The notes beneath the pieces were generated by a model. It was not told the origin of the DNA and searched no databases. It was given only the letters and a program-made list of their open reading frames with translations. A stretch of 45,007 nt of DNA from Pseudomonadota bacterium. GTDB lineage: Bacteria > Desulfobacterota > Desulfobulbia > Desulfobulbales > JAGXFP01. Both the position numbers and the translations under genes were made by a program. Below are positions 27,976 to 36,778 of this stretch, piece by piece (position 1 is the stretch's first letter; every line of letters starts with the position of its first letter). The DNA lies in NCBI GenBank assembly GCA_018814305.1, contig JAHJAA010000075.1:1-45007 (forward strand), given 5' to 3'.

Positions 27976-28400
27976 AAAAACCTTTTACCATCAAAGACCA
28001 GCAGGGATTCTCCCTGATCGAAATTATGATTGTCATGGTCATTATCGGCCTCTTGGCCTCACTGGTCGGCCCCAGAATGTTCGGACAACTCGGCAAGGCC
28101 AAACAGAAAACCGCCAAAGCCCAGATCGAAATGATCATGGCGTCCCTGGATGCCTATCGGCTCGATGTGGGCACCTATCCCACCCAACAGGAAGGCCTGG
28201 AGGCCCTGGTTAACGATCCCGGAGTTGACGATTGGGCCGGCCCGTATATGGCCAAAGGCGTCGTTCCCGTTGATCCCTGGAAGCACCCGTATCTTTACAA
28301 GAGCCCTGGAGACCATGGTGATGTCGATGTCTTCGCCCTGGGTGCCGATAGTAAACCAGGTGGATCCGGCGAGGATACGGATGTCAACAGCTGGGATTGA
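27972..28400 (+). CDS. gspG: Type II secretion major pseudopilin GspG
   Basis: The 142-residue protein has a type IV prepilin leader QG|FSLIEIMIVM (cleavage after Gly12, Glu at +5), the hydrophobic stalk and the GspG globular features: LDAYRLDVGTYPTQQEGLEAL, DPWKHPYLYKSPG and the calcium-loop region ADSKPGGSGEDTDVNSWD at the end. It would assemble into the pseudopilus that drives proteins through the GspD secretin. The ATG overlaps the mltG stop (ATGA), so it is translationally coupled to mltG. It lies 10 kb away from the other gsp genes in this window, which is unusual. Confidence 0.96.
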   Translation: MKKPFTIKDQQGFSLIEIMIVMVIIGLLASLVGPRMFGQLGKAKQKTAKAQIEMIMASLDAYRLDVGTYPTQQEGLEALVNDPGVDDWAGPYMAKGVVPVDPWKHPYLYKSPGDHGDVDVFALGADSKPGGSGEDTDVNSWD

Positions 28401-28604
28401 CCTCTAATCCGGCTCACCAACGTCATACAACCCTGGGCGGCTTTAGTTTCCATTGCCTGAGCCAAGAAACATCAGCAACGGCAAACCCTGTTGGACCCTC
28501 AGCCGGCCCCTTTGCCCCTCATAAAAGTTCCACCCGCCTTTTCACCCAAAAAGCGGCAAGGAATGCTGTCTGTAACGTCAAATAACCAACGCAACCGATC
28601 ACCC

Positions 28605-30041
28605 ATGACGCCAAGCCACAACCCACCGCATAAATGGAAAATCTTCCTGCTGGTTGCCGTCGGGGTTTTTATGTCCACCTTGGACAGCAGCATGGTCAAT
28701 ATCGCCCTGCCCACTATCCTCAAAGATTTTCATTCCACCTTACCGGCCACCGAATGGATCGTCCTGATCTACCTGTTGACCATTACCGCGACCATGCTTT
28801 TCTGGGGTCACCTGGGCGACCGGAATGGCCGAAACAGGGTATATGGAGCCGGCATGCTGGTTTTCGGCCTTGGGTCTCTTTCCTGTACGATCGCTCCGTC
28901 ACTGCCCTTTCTGGTAACATCCCGCTGCGGTCAGGCCCTGGGAGCAGCGATGCTCATGGCCACCGGTCCGGCGATCATCAGGGATACCTTCCCCAGAGAG
29001 CAGTTGGGCCGTACCCTGGGCCTTATTGGGGTTGCCGTTTCCCTGGGATTGATGTCCGGACCGCCCATCGGCGGCTTCCTGGTCCAATATGCTTCATGGC
29101 GAACCCTCTTTTTTATCACGGTACCCATCGGACTTGCCGCCGCTGTAGTCAGCCTCAAAATCCTACCCGGATCGAGTAAAGACACCCAAAACGGCACCAC
29201 AGACTGGCCCGGTGCCCTGCTCTGGGCCTTAGGTCTCAGTCTCGGCTCCATCGTAATGACCCACGGGGGAACCCCCACTGCTCGTCCGCTGCTCTCCTTC
29301 GGGATGATGACCATAGCTATCATCTGTCTCATATTGTTCTTCCGTCGGGAAAAAGTCGCCTCCCACCCGATCCTGCCCCCGGATTTACTTCGCGACCGCT
29401 TTTTTAGCATGGGTATTCTGAGTGCGGTCCTCTCCTTTGCCACCCTGTTTGCCGCCATCATGCTGACCCCGTTCTTCCTGGACCGAGTCCTCGGGTTACC
29501 GGCCTCACGCATGGGCTTGATCATGACAGCCCTTCCCGCCGCGATTATGTTGACGGCTCCAGTTTCCGGCTACCTTTCCGACCGAATCGAGCGACGGATC
29601 ATCGCTACCCTTGGTATTTTCATCGCCACCGCGGCCATGTTCTCACTCACCAGTCTGGAACCCACTTCAGGCCAGATCGGGATCAGTATCAGATTGGCCA
29701 TTCTGGGCTGCGGGCAGGCGATGTTTCTATCACCCAACAGTGCGGCGGTCCTCTCTGGAACCAAACCCAACCGGACCGGCACGGCCGCCGCCCTGCTTGC
29801 CACCTCACGAAACCTGGGCATGCTTTTAGGCATTGCCCTGGCCGGCCTGGTCTTCAGTCTGGTGTTTAGTCGGCTCACCGGCGGTCTCGACATGCGTGAC
29901 TTTCAGAGCCAATACACTAACGAATTCATGATTGCGCTGAAGAGCGCCTTCCTGGCTGCCGCTTTGGTCGGAAGCATGGGCACCTTGACCTCCTGGGGTC
30001 GAGGGATGGAAACAATACAAGACCACGAGTCACCCCTATAA
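28605..30041 (+). CDS. MFS drug exporter, DHA2 (14-helix) type
   Basis: The protein of 478 residues begins with the first helix KIFLLVAVGVFMSTLDSSMVNIALP, where the D-S/T-x-x-V-N-x-A-L-P motif (motif D1) marks the DHA2 group of proton-driven multidrug exporters. Motif A appears as GHLGDRNGRNRVYGAG and motif C as GVAVSLGLMSGPPIGGFLV. Fourteen hydrophobic segments are likely. The start is uncertain: ATG 28605 gives the usual short N-terminus, but no Shine-Dalgarno is visible; ATG 28563 has AAGGA too close, and a TTG further upstream is unlikely. It lies 32 bp before leuB on the same strand. Substrate unknown. Confidence 0.9.
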   Translation: MTPSHNPPHKWKIFLLVAVGVFMSTLDSSMVNIALPTILKDFHSTLPATEWIVLIYLLTITATMLFWGHLGDRNGRNRVYGAGMLVFGLGSLSCTIAPSLPFLVTSRCGQALGAAMLMATGPAIIRDTFPREQLGRTLGLIGVAVSLGLMSGPPIGGFLVQYASWRTLFFITVPIGLAAAVVSLKILPGSSKDTQNGTTDWPGALLWALGLSLGSIVMTHGGTPTARPLLSFGMMTIAIICLILFFRREKVASHPILPPDLLRDRFFSMGILSAVLSFATLFAAIMLTPFFLDRVLGLPASRMGLIMTALPAAIMLTAPVSGYLSDRIERRIIATLGIFIATAAMFSLTSLEPTSGQIGISIRLAILGCGQAMFLSPNSAAVLSGTKPNRTGTAAALLATSRNLGMLLGIALAGLVFSLVFSRLTGGLDMRDFQSQYTNEFMIALKSAFLAAALVGSMGTLTSWGRGMETIQDHESPL

Positions 30042-30073
30042 AATCAACGTCAAAGCAGAGGAACCTGAACATT

Positions 30074-31174
30074 ATGGAAAAAATCATTGCTGTACTGGAA
30101 GGAGATGGAATCGGCCCCGAGATTGTTCGGGAGGCCATCAAGACAATTCACGCAGTGGAAGCGAGATTCGGCCATACCTTTACTCTTAAATATGCCCCCT
30201 TCGGGGCGGGAGCCTATTTCGCCGAGGGCTCGCCCTTTCCGGATAAAACCAAGGCGGTCTGTGACCGAGCCGATGTTATTATGAAAGGCCCGGTGGGCCT
30301 GGCCGTGGAAAGAATGAATGAAATTCCCCAGGAACATCGACCCGAGGTCGGGGCCATTCTACCCCTCAGAAAACGCTACGACACTTACGCCAACTTCCGC
30401 CCGGTCCGTCTCCCCAAGGCCCTGTCCGGATTTTCCCCTTTAAAGCCCGAGCTTATTGGTGAAGGCCTCGACATTCTGATGATTCGGGAACTGGTCGGAG
30501 GGATCTATTTCGGCAAGAAGACCGAGGGTCCCGCCACCGGCATGAAATACGCCGAAGATGAATGCATCTACACCGATGATCAGGTTCGACGGGTGGCCCT
30601 GGTCGCCTTTAATGAGGCAAAAAAACGAAACTGCAAGATGATTAACATCCACAAGGCCAACGTCCTGGCCACCTCTCGCTTCTGGAACGCGGTGGTGGAG
30701 GATGTTGCCAAACAATTTCCGGAGGTGCCCTATGAATCCGTCCTGGTCGATAACGCGGCCTACCAACTGGTCATCAAGCCAACCCTGTTTAACGGCGTGG
30801 CCCTGCTTGAAAACATGATGGGAGATATCCTTACCGACCAGGCCGGGGGGGTAATTGGATCCCTGGGACTCATGCCCTCCGCCTGTGTCGGTCCGGAAAA
30901 AAGTTATGTGGAACCGGCCCATGGTTCGGCCCCGGATATCGCCGGCAAAAATATCGCTAATCCCTACTCAATGATCGGGAGTGTTGCCCTGATGTTCGAC
31001 AAATGCCTCAACCTCCCCGATGAGGCTGAGGTGGTCTGGAATGCCCTCTTTACCGTCTTTGAGCGGGGCTTCACCACAACCGAACTCAGTTCCGGGTATG
31101 CCCCTGAAAAGATTCTTTCAACCAGTGAATTCGGCGATATGGTCGCTGCAATCATCAAAGGGGAAAGAAGGTAA
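30074..31174 (+). CDS. leuB: 3-isopropylmalate dehydrogenase (isocitrate/isopropylmalate dehydrogenase family)
   Basis: The 366-residue enzyme would oxidise and decarboxylate 3-isopropylmalate with NAD in leucine biosynthesis. Signatures are LEGDGIGPEIVREA at the N-terminus, YANFRPVR, IRELVGGIYFG, NIHKANVLATSRFW, LVDNAAYQLV and the family motif LLENMMGDILTDQAGGVIGS (about 254-273), then EPAHGSAPDIAGKNIANP. The motif has DQ where most LeuB proteins have DE; other residues are standard. LeuB fits better than isocitrate dehydrogenase because of the I-R-E-L-V-G-G-I-Y-F-G segment. No leuA, leuC or leuD is nearby. GAGGAA precedes the start by about 11 nt. Confidence 0.92.
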   Translation: MEKIIAVLEGDGIGPEIVREAIKTIHAVEARFGHTFTLKYAPFGAGAYFAEGSPFPDKTKAVCDRADVIMKGPVGLAVERMNEIPQEHRPEVGAILPLRKRYDTYANFRPVRLPKALSGFSPLKPELIGEGLDILMIRELVGGIYFGKKTEGPATGMKYAEDECIYTDDQVRRVALVAFNEAKKRNCKMINIHKANVLATSRFWNAVVEDVAKQFPEVPYESVLVDNAAYQLVIKPTLFNGVALLENMMGDILTDQAGGVIGSLGLMPSACVGPEKSYVEPAHGSAPDIAGKNIANPYSMIGSVALMFDKCLNLPDEAEVVWNALFTVFERGFTTTELSSGYAPEKILSTSEFGDMVAAIIKGERR

Positions 31175-31222
31175 TAAACGAGGAGGGAGGAGGCTCAATG
31201 GTTCCTCTCTCAGCAAAACGAA

Positions 31223-31272
31223 GAATCCCTGCCGGATTGATTCTTCCAGGCAGGGATTCGGAATCTTTAATT
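31223..31272 (+). terminator. Probable terminator after leuB
   Basis: GAATCCCTGCC (31223-31233) pairs perfectly with GGCAGGGATTC (31249-31259) across a 15-nt loop. It is followed by GGAATCTTTAATT, a poor T-run. It lies 48 bp after the leuB stop. The convergent gene ends at 31337, so it may serve both directions. Confidence 0.6.
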
Positions 31273-31336
31273 AAGAGGATTACTTCTCCCCTTCATGATG
31301 AAATGACCAGGACCGGACGATCTCCTGAAGCGAAAT

Positions 31337-32416
31337 TCAGGTCCTGATATCGACCAGGGAAATCTTCTGGAGACGGGCCTGCTTTTCAATGGTCTCCTTC
31401 ATCGTCTGATGGAGATCAATGCCGACCAACTGACACGTCAAAATCACCTCATCAAAGCCAGCCGCATTCAAAATCCCCTTAAGTTCATCAAGATTCTCCA
31501 GAAGGAGCCCCCTCACCTCCTCATTAACCACATCGATAGAACCATGGAGTCTCTGGAGACCGACATTTAAGGAGATATGCATATCCCCCAACCTACTCAT
31601 CTCAAGAAAAAAATCCAAATGATAGCCACCGCCCTCAGCAGTGGCAGATTCCGGTTCCGCATAAAACAGCCACTGCCCCCAGCCCCCGCCATCCATGAAA
31701 AAACAGGGGATCAGATAAAATGGCAACTGATCCTGGGCAACGGCTTGACTATTCAGGTTCCGCATCCCCTCCATCAGTTCGGCCAGCTTGGCAAAACCCT
31801 CCAAGGCCTTATGGCCCTGCACCGAGGCCGGATCCGCACGATCCAGACTATGGACATCGGCCAGAACATCAACGAGATGGGCAAGTCGACTCAAGGGATT
31901 TTTCAAACCAGGCCCCCCATTCCCGACTCGCAGGATTGCCAAAAGGGTCTCAACGACTTTCCCCGGTTGGGCCTCACCGTTGATTGAAACCGACTCCAAG
32001 ACCGGTGGATTTGGGAACAAAGCCTCGACCCAACCGGGTTCAGGAGAAGCAGAGGGCATTGTCAACGAGGCGACACTCTTGGTCAGGAGAGAACTATTGG
32101 ACAAAAGAAGCCGCAACAGAGCCCCGGCCGCAGCCTTTTTCCCGGCCAGGACCAACAACGGCTCTGCCCCGGCCTCACGAACCTCGAGCCAGATCGTGCT
32201 CCCAGCAGTGAGCCTGGCAAGACTCGTTGCCGTCATGGCTCGTCCCTCTATTTCAAGCAGAACTTTCCCGTCGGGCAATAAATTTTGAACCCTGGCCTGC
32301 AGGAGCTGGCCAGGCTTCAGCTGAACATCCGAGATAGTTGCCTGTTGATTTCCAGAAGGGTCGGCAGGGCCGATGATTTTAAATGTGGTCTGGTGAGTTG
32401 ATGGGAGAATTTTCAT
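31337..32416 (-). CDS. FliK-like C-terminal (Flg_hook) domain protein
   Basis: The 359-residue cytoplasmic protein has an N-terminal region of beta-rich sequence (LKPGQLLQARVQNLLPDGKVLLEIEG), a helical middle, and from about 240 a domain with GGYHLDFFLEMSRLGDMHISLNV and LLLENLDELKGILNAAGFDEV. This pattern resembles the flagellar hook-length control protein C-terminal domain. Family resemblance is by eye. No flagellar genes are in the window, and proteins of this type also occur as orphans. The start has AGGT 5 nt upstream. The neighbour upstream is a histidine kinase gene on the same strand, 170 bp away. Confidence 0.62.
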   Translation of the reverse strand: MKILPSTHQTTFKIIGPADPSGNQQATISDVQLKPGQLLQARVQNLLPDGKVLLEIEGRAMTATSLARLTAGSTIWLEVREAGAEPLLVLAGKKAAAGALLRLLLSNSSLLTKSVASLTMPSASPEPGWVEALFPNPPVLESVSINGEAQPGKVVETLLAILRVGNGGPGLKNPLSRLAHLVDVLADVHSLDRADPASVQGHKALEGFAKLAELMEGMRNLNSQAVAQDQLPFYLIPCFFMDGGGWGQWLFYAEPESATAEGGGYHLDFFLEMSRLGDMHISLNVGLQRLHGSIDVVNEEVRGLLLENLDELKGILNAAGFDEVILTCQLVGIDLHQTMKETIEKQARLQKISLVDIRT

Positions 32417-32586
32417 CGGGACCTGAAAAGAACGATTATATCCTTCAGCTTTCCATGGGTATACCGGATTGAAAAAAGAAACAAAACCTGAATAAAAAAG
32501 CGCAAAATCAGTTGGATTTGAGGCAACTTACAGTGAAGCGAACAGGGGTGCAAAAACCATGGAATTGGGGACCGATGGAATGGCGG

Positions 32587-34539
32587 TCAAGCCCCTTGGG
32601 ATTCGATCAGTAACGAAACAGGGAGATTGACCATGGCCTCCATTCCACCTTCGGGACGCCGCTTCATTTCCAGGGTACCGCCATGACTGTTCAAAACATT
32701 TTCCACCATGGTCAGCCCCATCCCTGTACCGTAGGTTTTGGTGGTAAAAAATGGATCAAAAGCCTTATCGAAATAATCATCGTTCATCCCGATCCCGGTA
32801 TCCCGAACAGCCACCAGCAACCAATGGTCCTTGATCGCCACATTGATGTCCAGTCGTCCGCCGTTGGGCATCGCCTCTATCCCGTTTTTCACCAAATGCA
32901 GAAACATCTGCCGAATCTGCTTGAGATTGGCCAGTATTTGTACTTTTTCATCCGAAAAATTCAGTCCCCATTCGATCCCCTGACGCACCATATCCTGTTG
33001 AACCAGCATCAGGGTACGGCGAAGCATGGCATGAAGAAAAATCGGCTCACGCTGTTCTTCATTCAACTCGGTGAAGGAATAAAGATCGTCAAGAATCTTC
33101 TCAAGCCGAGCCGTTTCCTTGGAGATCACATCCAGAAACTTCTTATGCTCGTCACTGTCAATTTTCCGGGTAAGGATTCGGGCCACTCCACCGATGGAGG
33201 TTATGGGATTGCGAATCGAATGAACCAGCTGCGCTGCCATCTGCCCTAAAGCTGAGTAACGTTCGGCCTCAACCAGGAGATCCTTATTTTTTTCCAGTTC
33301 CTCAGTCAAATCTTCCAATTCGGTGATTTTCATCTGTTGATCGACATAGAGATGGCTGTGCTCAATGGCAAGACTCGCCTGACTGGAAAAAAGCTCCAAA
33401 GAATTTATATGATTATCGGTGATGGGCTGCCCAGTGATAGAGTTATCCGCCACAATAACGCCCAGTGAACGACTGGGAGAATACAGGGGAACAACCACAA
33501 AAGATTCCTCATTCAAAAGTTGGATGAGATCGGTTGGGACAACCAGTGGGGCCTCGTCGATAGGTTGCCGTCGCTCAATGGACTCAGGCCAACTCCGCCC
33601 ACCCCCTTCTTCCATTCCAGCACGCCGTTCAAGGGGGAGGGGTACGGAACCATTCTCTTTGGAAACCCGAATACTTCGTCTCTCCTTGGCCGCCTTGATC
33701 AAAATATTATTATGATCCTCGACGGAAATTTTCAGGTTGGCGGTGATCCGGTTGACTTCATTGTCCGGCCCCTTGCAGCGCTCCCGGAAACCATGAACCA
33801 ACTCCATAAAGCTCAGTTGCTTCCCTTGGATATCCGACCAGATCCGACCGGCCTCGTCGCGACACCCGGGTCCAATGGCCAACCGCCCCACCAGATATTT
33901 ATTGTCATCATCAAACATGGCCAGAAAGGCCCGATTGAACCGAAGTCCCTCTTTCGCGGTAATCCCGACCATAACCGCCTGGAGGATATCATCCAATTCG
34001 ACGGTACTGAGATAAGCGGTATTCATCTTAATCGAAAGTTGATGGAGAACATGGATCCGGAAATGGGCCTTTTCCAGATCCTCCTGGTACTTACGGTTTT
34101 CAAAAATCAGCCGCCGTTTTTCCAGGGTTTTTTTGACAACGAAGAGAATTTCGGAAAATTGGGACGGTTTGGACAGGAAGTCATCAGCCCCTTCCCGAAT
34201 ACAGTCCAGGGCTACTTGCAGATCGGCCATCCCGGTCAGCATGATGATGGCCACATCAGGATAACTTTCGACAAGCTGGGGCAACAGGGTTCGGCCATCG
34301 ATATCAGGTAAGCCGATATCCAGGAGGATCATTCCGACCCGCTCCTCTTTCAACGCCTGGAGCAGTTCCTGGGCCGATCCGGCCTCACCGACCTGAAGAC
34401 CTTGGCTTTCGAGGAAAATCCGCAAAGGACCGCGAATAGACGGATCATCATCGACGATCAGAATTTTCTCACCTTCGGATAACAATTGATCCGTGGCAAG
34501 AGAGATATGTCTTCGAAGGCCTGAAATTGAATCAACCAT
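32587..34539 (-). CDS. Receiver-GAF-histidine kinase hybrid signalling protein
   Basis: The 650-residue soluble protein has an N-terminal receiver domain (about 24-140, phospho-accepting Asp74 in MILLDIGLPDIDG, conserved Lys124), a GAF-like sensory domain (about 165-395) split by a charged, low-complexity insertion at about 285-330, a HisKA dimerisation domain with His440 in LVHSIRNPITSIGG and an HATPase domain with N-box KNGIEAMPNG, G1 DTGIGM (580-585) and G2 GTGMGL (604-609). There is no membrane segment, so it senses or relays inside the cell. With the receiver at the N-terminus it probably takes input from another kinase. No response regulator with an output domain is adjacent. Confidence 0.93.
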   Translation of the reverse strand: MVDSISGLRRHISLATDQLLSEGEKILIVDDDPSIRGPLRIFLESQGLQVGEAGSAQELLQALKEERVGMILLDIGLPDIDGRTLLPQLVESYPDVAIIMLTGMADLQVALDCIREGADDFLSKPSQFSEILFVVKKTLEKRRLIFENRKYQEDLEKAHFRIHVLHQLSIKMNTAYLSTVELDDILQAVMVGITAKEGLRFNRAFLAMFDDDNKYLVGRLAIGPGCRDEAGRIWSDIQGKQLSFMELVHGFRERCKGPDNEVNRITANLKISVEDHNNILIKAAKERRSIRVSKENGSVPLPLERRAGMEEGGGRSWPESIERRQPIDEAPLVVPTDLIQLLNEESFVVVPLYSPSRSLGVIVADNSITGQPITDNHINSLELFSSQASLAIEHSHLYVDQQMKITELEDLTEELEKNKDLLVEAERYSALGQMAAQLVHSIRNPITSIGGVARILTRKIDSDEHKKFLDVISKETARLEKILDDLYSFTELNEEQREPIFLHAMLRRTLMLVQQDMVRQGIEWGLNFSDEKVQILANLKQIRQMFLHLVKNGIEAMPNGGRLDINVAIKDHWLLVAVRDTGIGMNDDYFDKAFDPFFTTKTYGTGMGLTMVENVLNSHGGTLEMKRRPEGGMEAMVNLPVSLLIESQGA

Positions 34540-34649
34540 AGTACGCTCAATAAAGTGTCTTTATAACTCTATCGATATTAGCAGCCCTTGGCAATAAGGG
34601 AACAATAAAAAATCCGTCATTTTTTAACAAAACCATTTTTTGAAACAAC

Positions 34650-34681
34650 AACGCACCCGCCGGGTGGACCGGGAGTGCGTT
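34650..34681 (-). terminator. Hairpin after the YeeE gene, probable terminator
   Basis: AACGCAC (34650-34656) pairs with GTGCGTT (34675-34681), enclosing a GC-rich inner region with CCGG/CCGG. It lies 49 bp after the YeeE stop on the minus strand and is followed there by GTTGTTTC, a weak T-rich tail. Confidence 0.5.
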
Positions 34682-34729
34682 ATTGTGTTTATTGAACATG
34701 TAATACGGGGCCTTAACGGCAACTCCCCA

Positions 34730-35986
34730 TCACATGGGGACGATCAACTTATTGCTCTCTTCATTCCATTTTGCCACTAAGTACCAGGCAGCCATGGCAA
34801 GAGTAATCAGAATCAACGTACCGCCGTAACCAAGGAAGGTATCTGGCATATAAACGAACTTGCCAAGTTTCCCCCCAAAGACAAGTAAGGTCTCCGCGTC
34901 ATTCTCTTCAAGATACTCCGCCCAGGCCACCTGGCCTTCCATATCAACACTTTTAAACCAGGCCGTCATCAACGAATTCGAAATCCCAAAAAAAGGCACA
35001 ACGATCCACAATTTGATCTGCCCCTCACCGACCCTCCAGAGCGTCCCGGTCCCACAACCACCGGCGAACATGGCTCCCAGCGCAAAGATAAATCCGCCGA
35101 CAACCCCACCCCAGCCAAAGGTGCCTCGAACATAATGAATCGAAGACTGGAGGCCTGCCGCCTTAATCACGGCAATCCCGAAGGCCAGGAGAAGAACACT
35201 CAAGGCAACCGACTTGGCCATGGTGCAATTACCGGTCATATGGGGCTCACGAAATCCCTGAATCATGCACCAACGGCCGCGCTGCATCGAATACCCAAGG
35301 CCAGCTGCGATCAGAAGCATACCGCTCATTTTGGCAAGATCATCATCGCCAGCATAGACGTAGGCACCATAGACCAGAGCAACCAGGGCAATCACCCCCA
35401 AAACAACCTGCACGGCTGAAGGAAGTTCAATGGTCTTGGCACCGCCACTGCCCCAGGAGATGTGTTCCATCTCCCAATACAGATATTTCAACCCGGCGAC
35501 TGCACCGAGTACCAACCCGACCCACATGGCAAATCCATGGGCGGAAAGGTTCCCGATCGCATTATAAAAACCACCAACATTACAGCCCCCGGCCAGAGCC
35601 GCTCCTACCCCCATCAACAAACCCGCCACAACCCCCTTGCACATCTCAAGAACCGGAGGAATACGGAAGGCAAAATTATTGCCGAGGCAGGCGGACAAAA
35701 AAGCCCCGCCGACAAAACCTATGCCAATGACCGAACCGCTATTTTTCAAAATATTCGCAGGGGCCTCTCCATCAAAAATCTCGAAGGGGTCAAAACCCAT
35801 CCCGTAGATAATCCAGTCCCCCCAATTCCTGATTGCCCCTACCGCCCCCCACGGCCTGGACCAGGCAAGCATCAGAACACTCAGAAAAGCGACGATTATT
35901 CCTACTGTGTAGGCATCCCACTCATCCTGACACATTCCCTTATACAATTCTTTACATTTCTTCCAGAACACGCTTTCGCTGCTCAT
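34730..35986 (-). CDS. YeeE/YedE-family sulfur-compound transporter
   Basis: The 418-residue inner-membrane protein has about ten hydrophobic segments and two copies of the family cysteine motif: ALAGGCNVGGFYNAIG and MFAGGCGTGTLWRVGEGQ. A third cysteine-containing segment is RGRWCMIQGFREP. These match YeeE/YedE (sulfur transport) proteins; TsuA of this family takes up thiosulfate, with cysteines relaying the ligand. The start at 35986 has an excellent AGGAGGAAAG upstream; an ATG 28 codons earlier (36070) is rejected because this ribosome binding site lies inside that extension. It is divergent from a tusA-dsrE cluster, so imported or periplasmic sulfur may be passed to TusA. The direction and substrate of transport are inferred. 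Confidence 0.93.
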   Translation of the reverse strand: MSSESVFWKKCKELYKGMCQDEWDAYTVGIIVAFLSVLMLAWSRPWGAVGAIRNWGDWIIYGMGFDPFEIFDGEAPANILKNSGSVIGIGFVGGAFLSACLGNNFAFRIPPVLEMCKGVVAGLLMGVGAALAGGCNVGGFYNAIGNLSAHGFAMWVGLVLGAVAGLKYLYWEMEHISWGSGGAKTIELPSAVQVVLGVIALVALVYGAYVYAGDDDLAKMSGMLLIAAGLGYSMQRGRWCMIQGFREPHMTGNCTMAKSVALSVLLLAFGIAVIKAAGLQSSIHYVRGTFGWGGVVGGFIFALGAMFAGGCGTGTLWRVGEGQIKLWIVVPFFGISNSLMTAWFKSVDMEGQVAWAEYLEENDAETLLVFGGKLGKFVYMPDTFLGYGGTLILITLAMAAWYLVAKWNEESNKLIVPM

Positions 35987-36088
35987 ACCCTTTCCTCCTG
36001 ATCCATTTATCTTTTTTCCAGAGTTTCCTGCGATCTCCCCCGGTACTCCCGGGTAAAAAACGTAAAACATTTTAGAGCCAAGGTAAAT

Positions 36089-36106
36089 AATGAATTAGTC
36101 TTCATT
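36089..36106. promoter_or_regulatory. Candidate operator 1 of the divergent sulfur locus
   Basis: AATGAATTAGTCTTCATT is a dyad (AATGAA, 6-nt spacer, TTCATT). It matches the second site at 36272-36289 in all 14 non-spacer positions of AATGAATT-N4-TTCATT. It lies 103 bp upstream of the YeeE start. Confidence 0.45.
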
Positions 36107-36271
36107 TACTACCCGTGCGGCCTCCATTTGTCAAGAAAGAAGCCCCTGTAATTCGTTGCAGCCCTGAAAAGCATCACTCAGTAATCATTACCACATTGTG
36201 GGATATCAATGCATTATGCCAAGACTGATCTCTGCCATTTATAAACCACTCAACCTAAAACTCGAATCGTC

Positions 36272-36289
36272 AATGAATTGCCATTCATT
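36272..36289. promoter_or_regulatory. Candidate operator 2 of the divergent sulfur locus
   Basis: AATGAATTGCCATTCATT is a perfect 7-bp inverted repeat with a 4-nt spacer. It ends 6 bp before the predicted -35 box of the tusA operon. With the site at 36089-36106 it forms a pair flanking the divergent promoter region. Confidence 0.5.
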
Positions 36290-36295
36290 TACACC

Positions 36296-36324
36296 TTGAC
36301 AGCGCCAGACAATCTTGGTAGAAA
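36296..36324 (+). promoter_or_regulatory. Sigma-70-like promoter of the tusA-dsrE operon
   Basis: TTGACA (36296-36301) and TAGAAA (36319-36324) are separated by 17 bp. A further dyad, CAAATG-ATG-CATTTG (36340-36354), lies just downstream of the -10 box and could be another control site. The remaining part of the 448-bp intergenic region contains CCACATTGTGG at 36191-36201 but no gene. Confidence 0.5.
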
Positions 36325-36434
36325 TTCCTTTTTTGACATCAAATGATGCATTTGAGTCCGGCTCCCCGTTACGGCAATCATTTAACCCCCAGCCGGACTA
36401 TCGACAGACACTAAATTGAAACAAGGAGGAACTG

Positions 36435-36692
36435 ATGAGCGATTCAAAAACGGCCCCCGACGGAATTACTCCTGACAAGACTCTCGACGCCAAAGGACTG
36501 AGCTGCCCGATGCCTTTGCTCCGTACCAAAAAAGAGATCGACAAAATCCAATCCGGCCAGGTTTTGGAAGTTCTCGGCACCGACCCCGGCTCCCGAAATG
36601 ACCTCCCCGGTTGGTGTGAGAGAAGCGGGCATGAATTTCTTGGTGAAAAAGAAGACGCAGGATTTATCCGCTTCTACATCAAAAAAGGTTAA
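36435..36692 (+). CDS. tusA: TusA-family sulfur carrier protein
   Basis: The 85-residue cytoplasmic protein contains LDAKGLSCPMPLLRTKKEI, the C-P-x-P motif of TusA/SirA proteins with the sulfur-carrying Cys24. A second cysteine, Cys61 in LPGWCERSGHEFL, is common in TusA partners of YeeE. TusA proteins receive persulfide sulfur and pass it to DsrE-type or other acceptors. AAGGAGG lies about 6 nt before the ATG. It heads a plus-strand cluster with two DsrE-like genes and is divergent from a YeeE gene, the usual partner. In E. coli, yedE and yedF are a similar pair. Confidence 0.94.
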   Translation: MSDSKTAPDGITPDKTLDAKGLSCPMPLLRTKKEIDKIQSGQVLEVLGTDPGSRNDLPGWCERSGHEFLGEKEDAGFIRFYIKKG

Positions 36693-36778
36693 TTTCGAAC
36701 GGACTGGCCTTACCCTTGTCCGGCATCACGGCGCCCCAATAAATTCTCGGGGCGCCACTACTTTTTTGGAGGAAAAAA

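Noticed and set aside
28491-28604. 38-codon extension of the MFS transporter from a TTG
   Set aside because: No ribosome binding site, a non-helical proline-rich sequence, and DHA2 proteins normally begin just before the first helix.
35987-36070. 28-codon N-terminal extension of the YeeE protein
   Set aside because: The extension contains the strong ribosome binding site AGGAGGAAAG for the ATG at 35986, and its sequence is not typical of the family.
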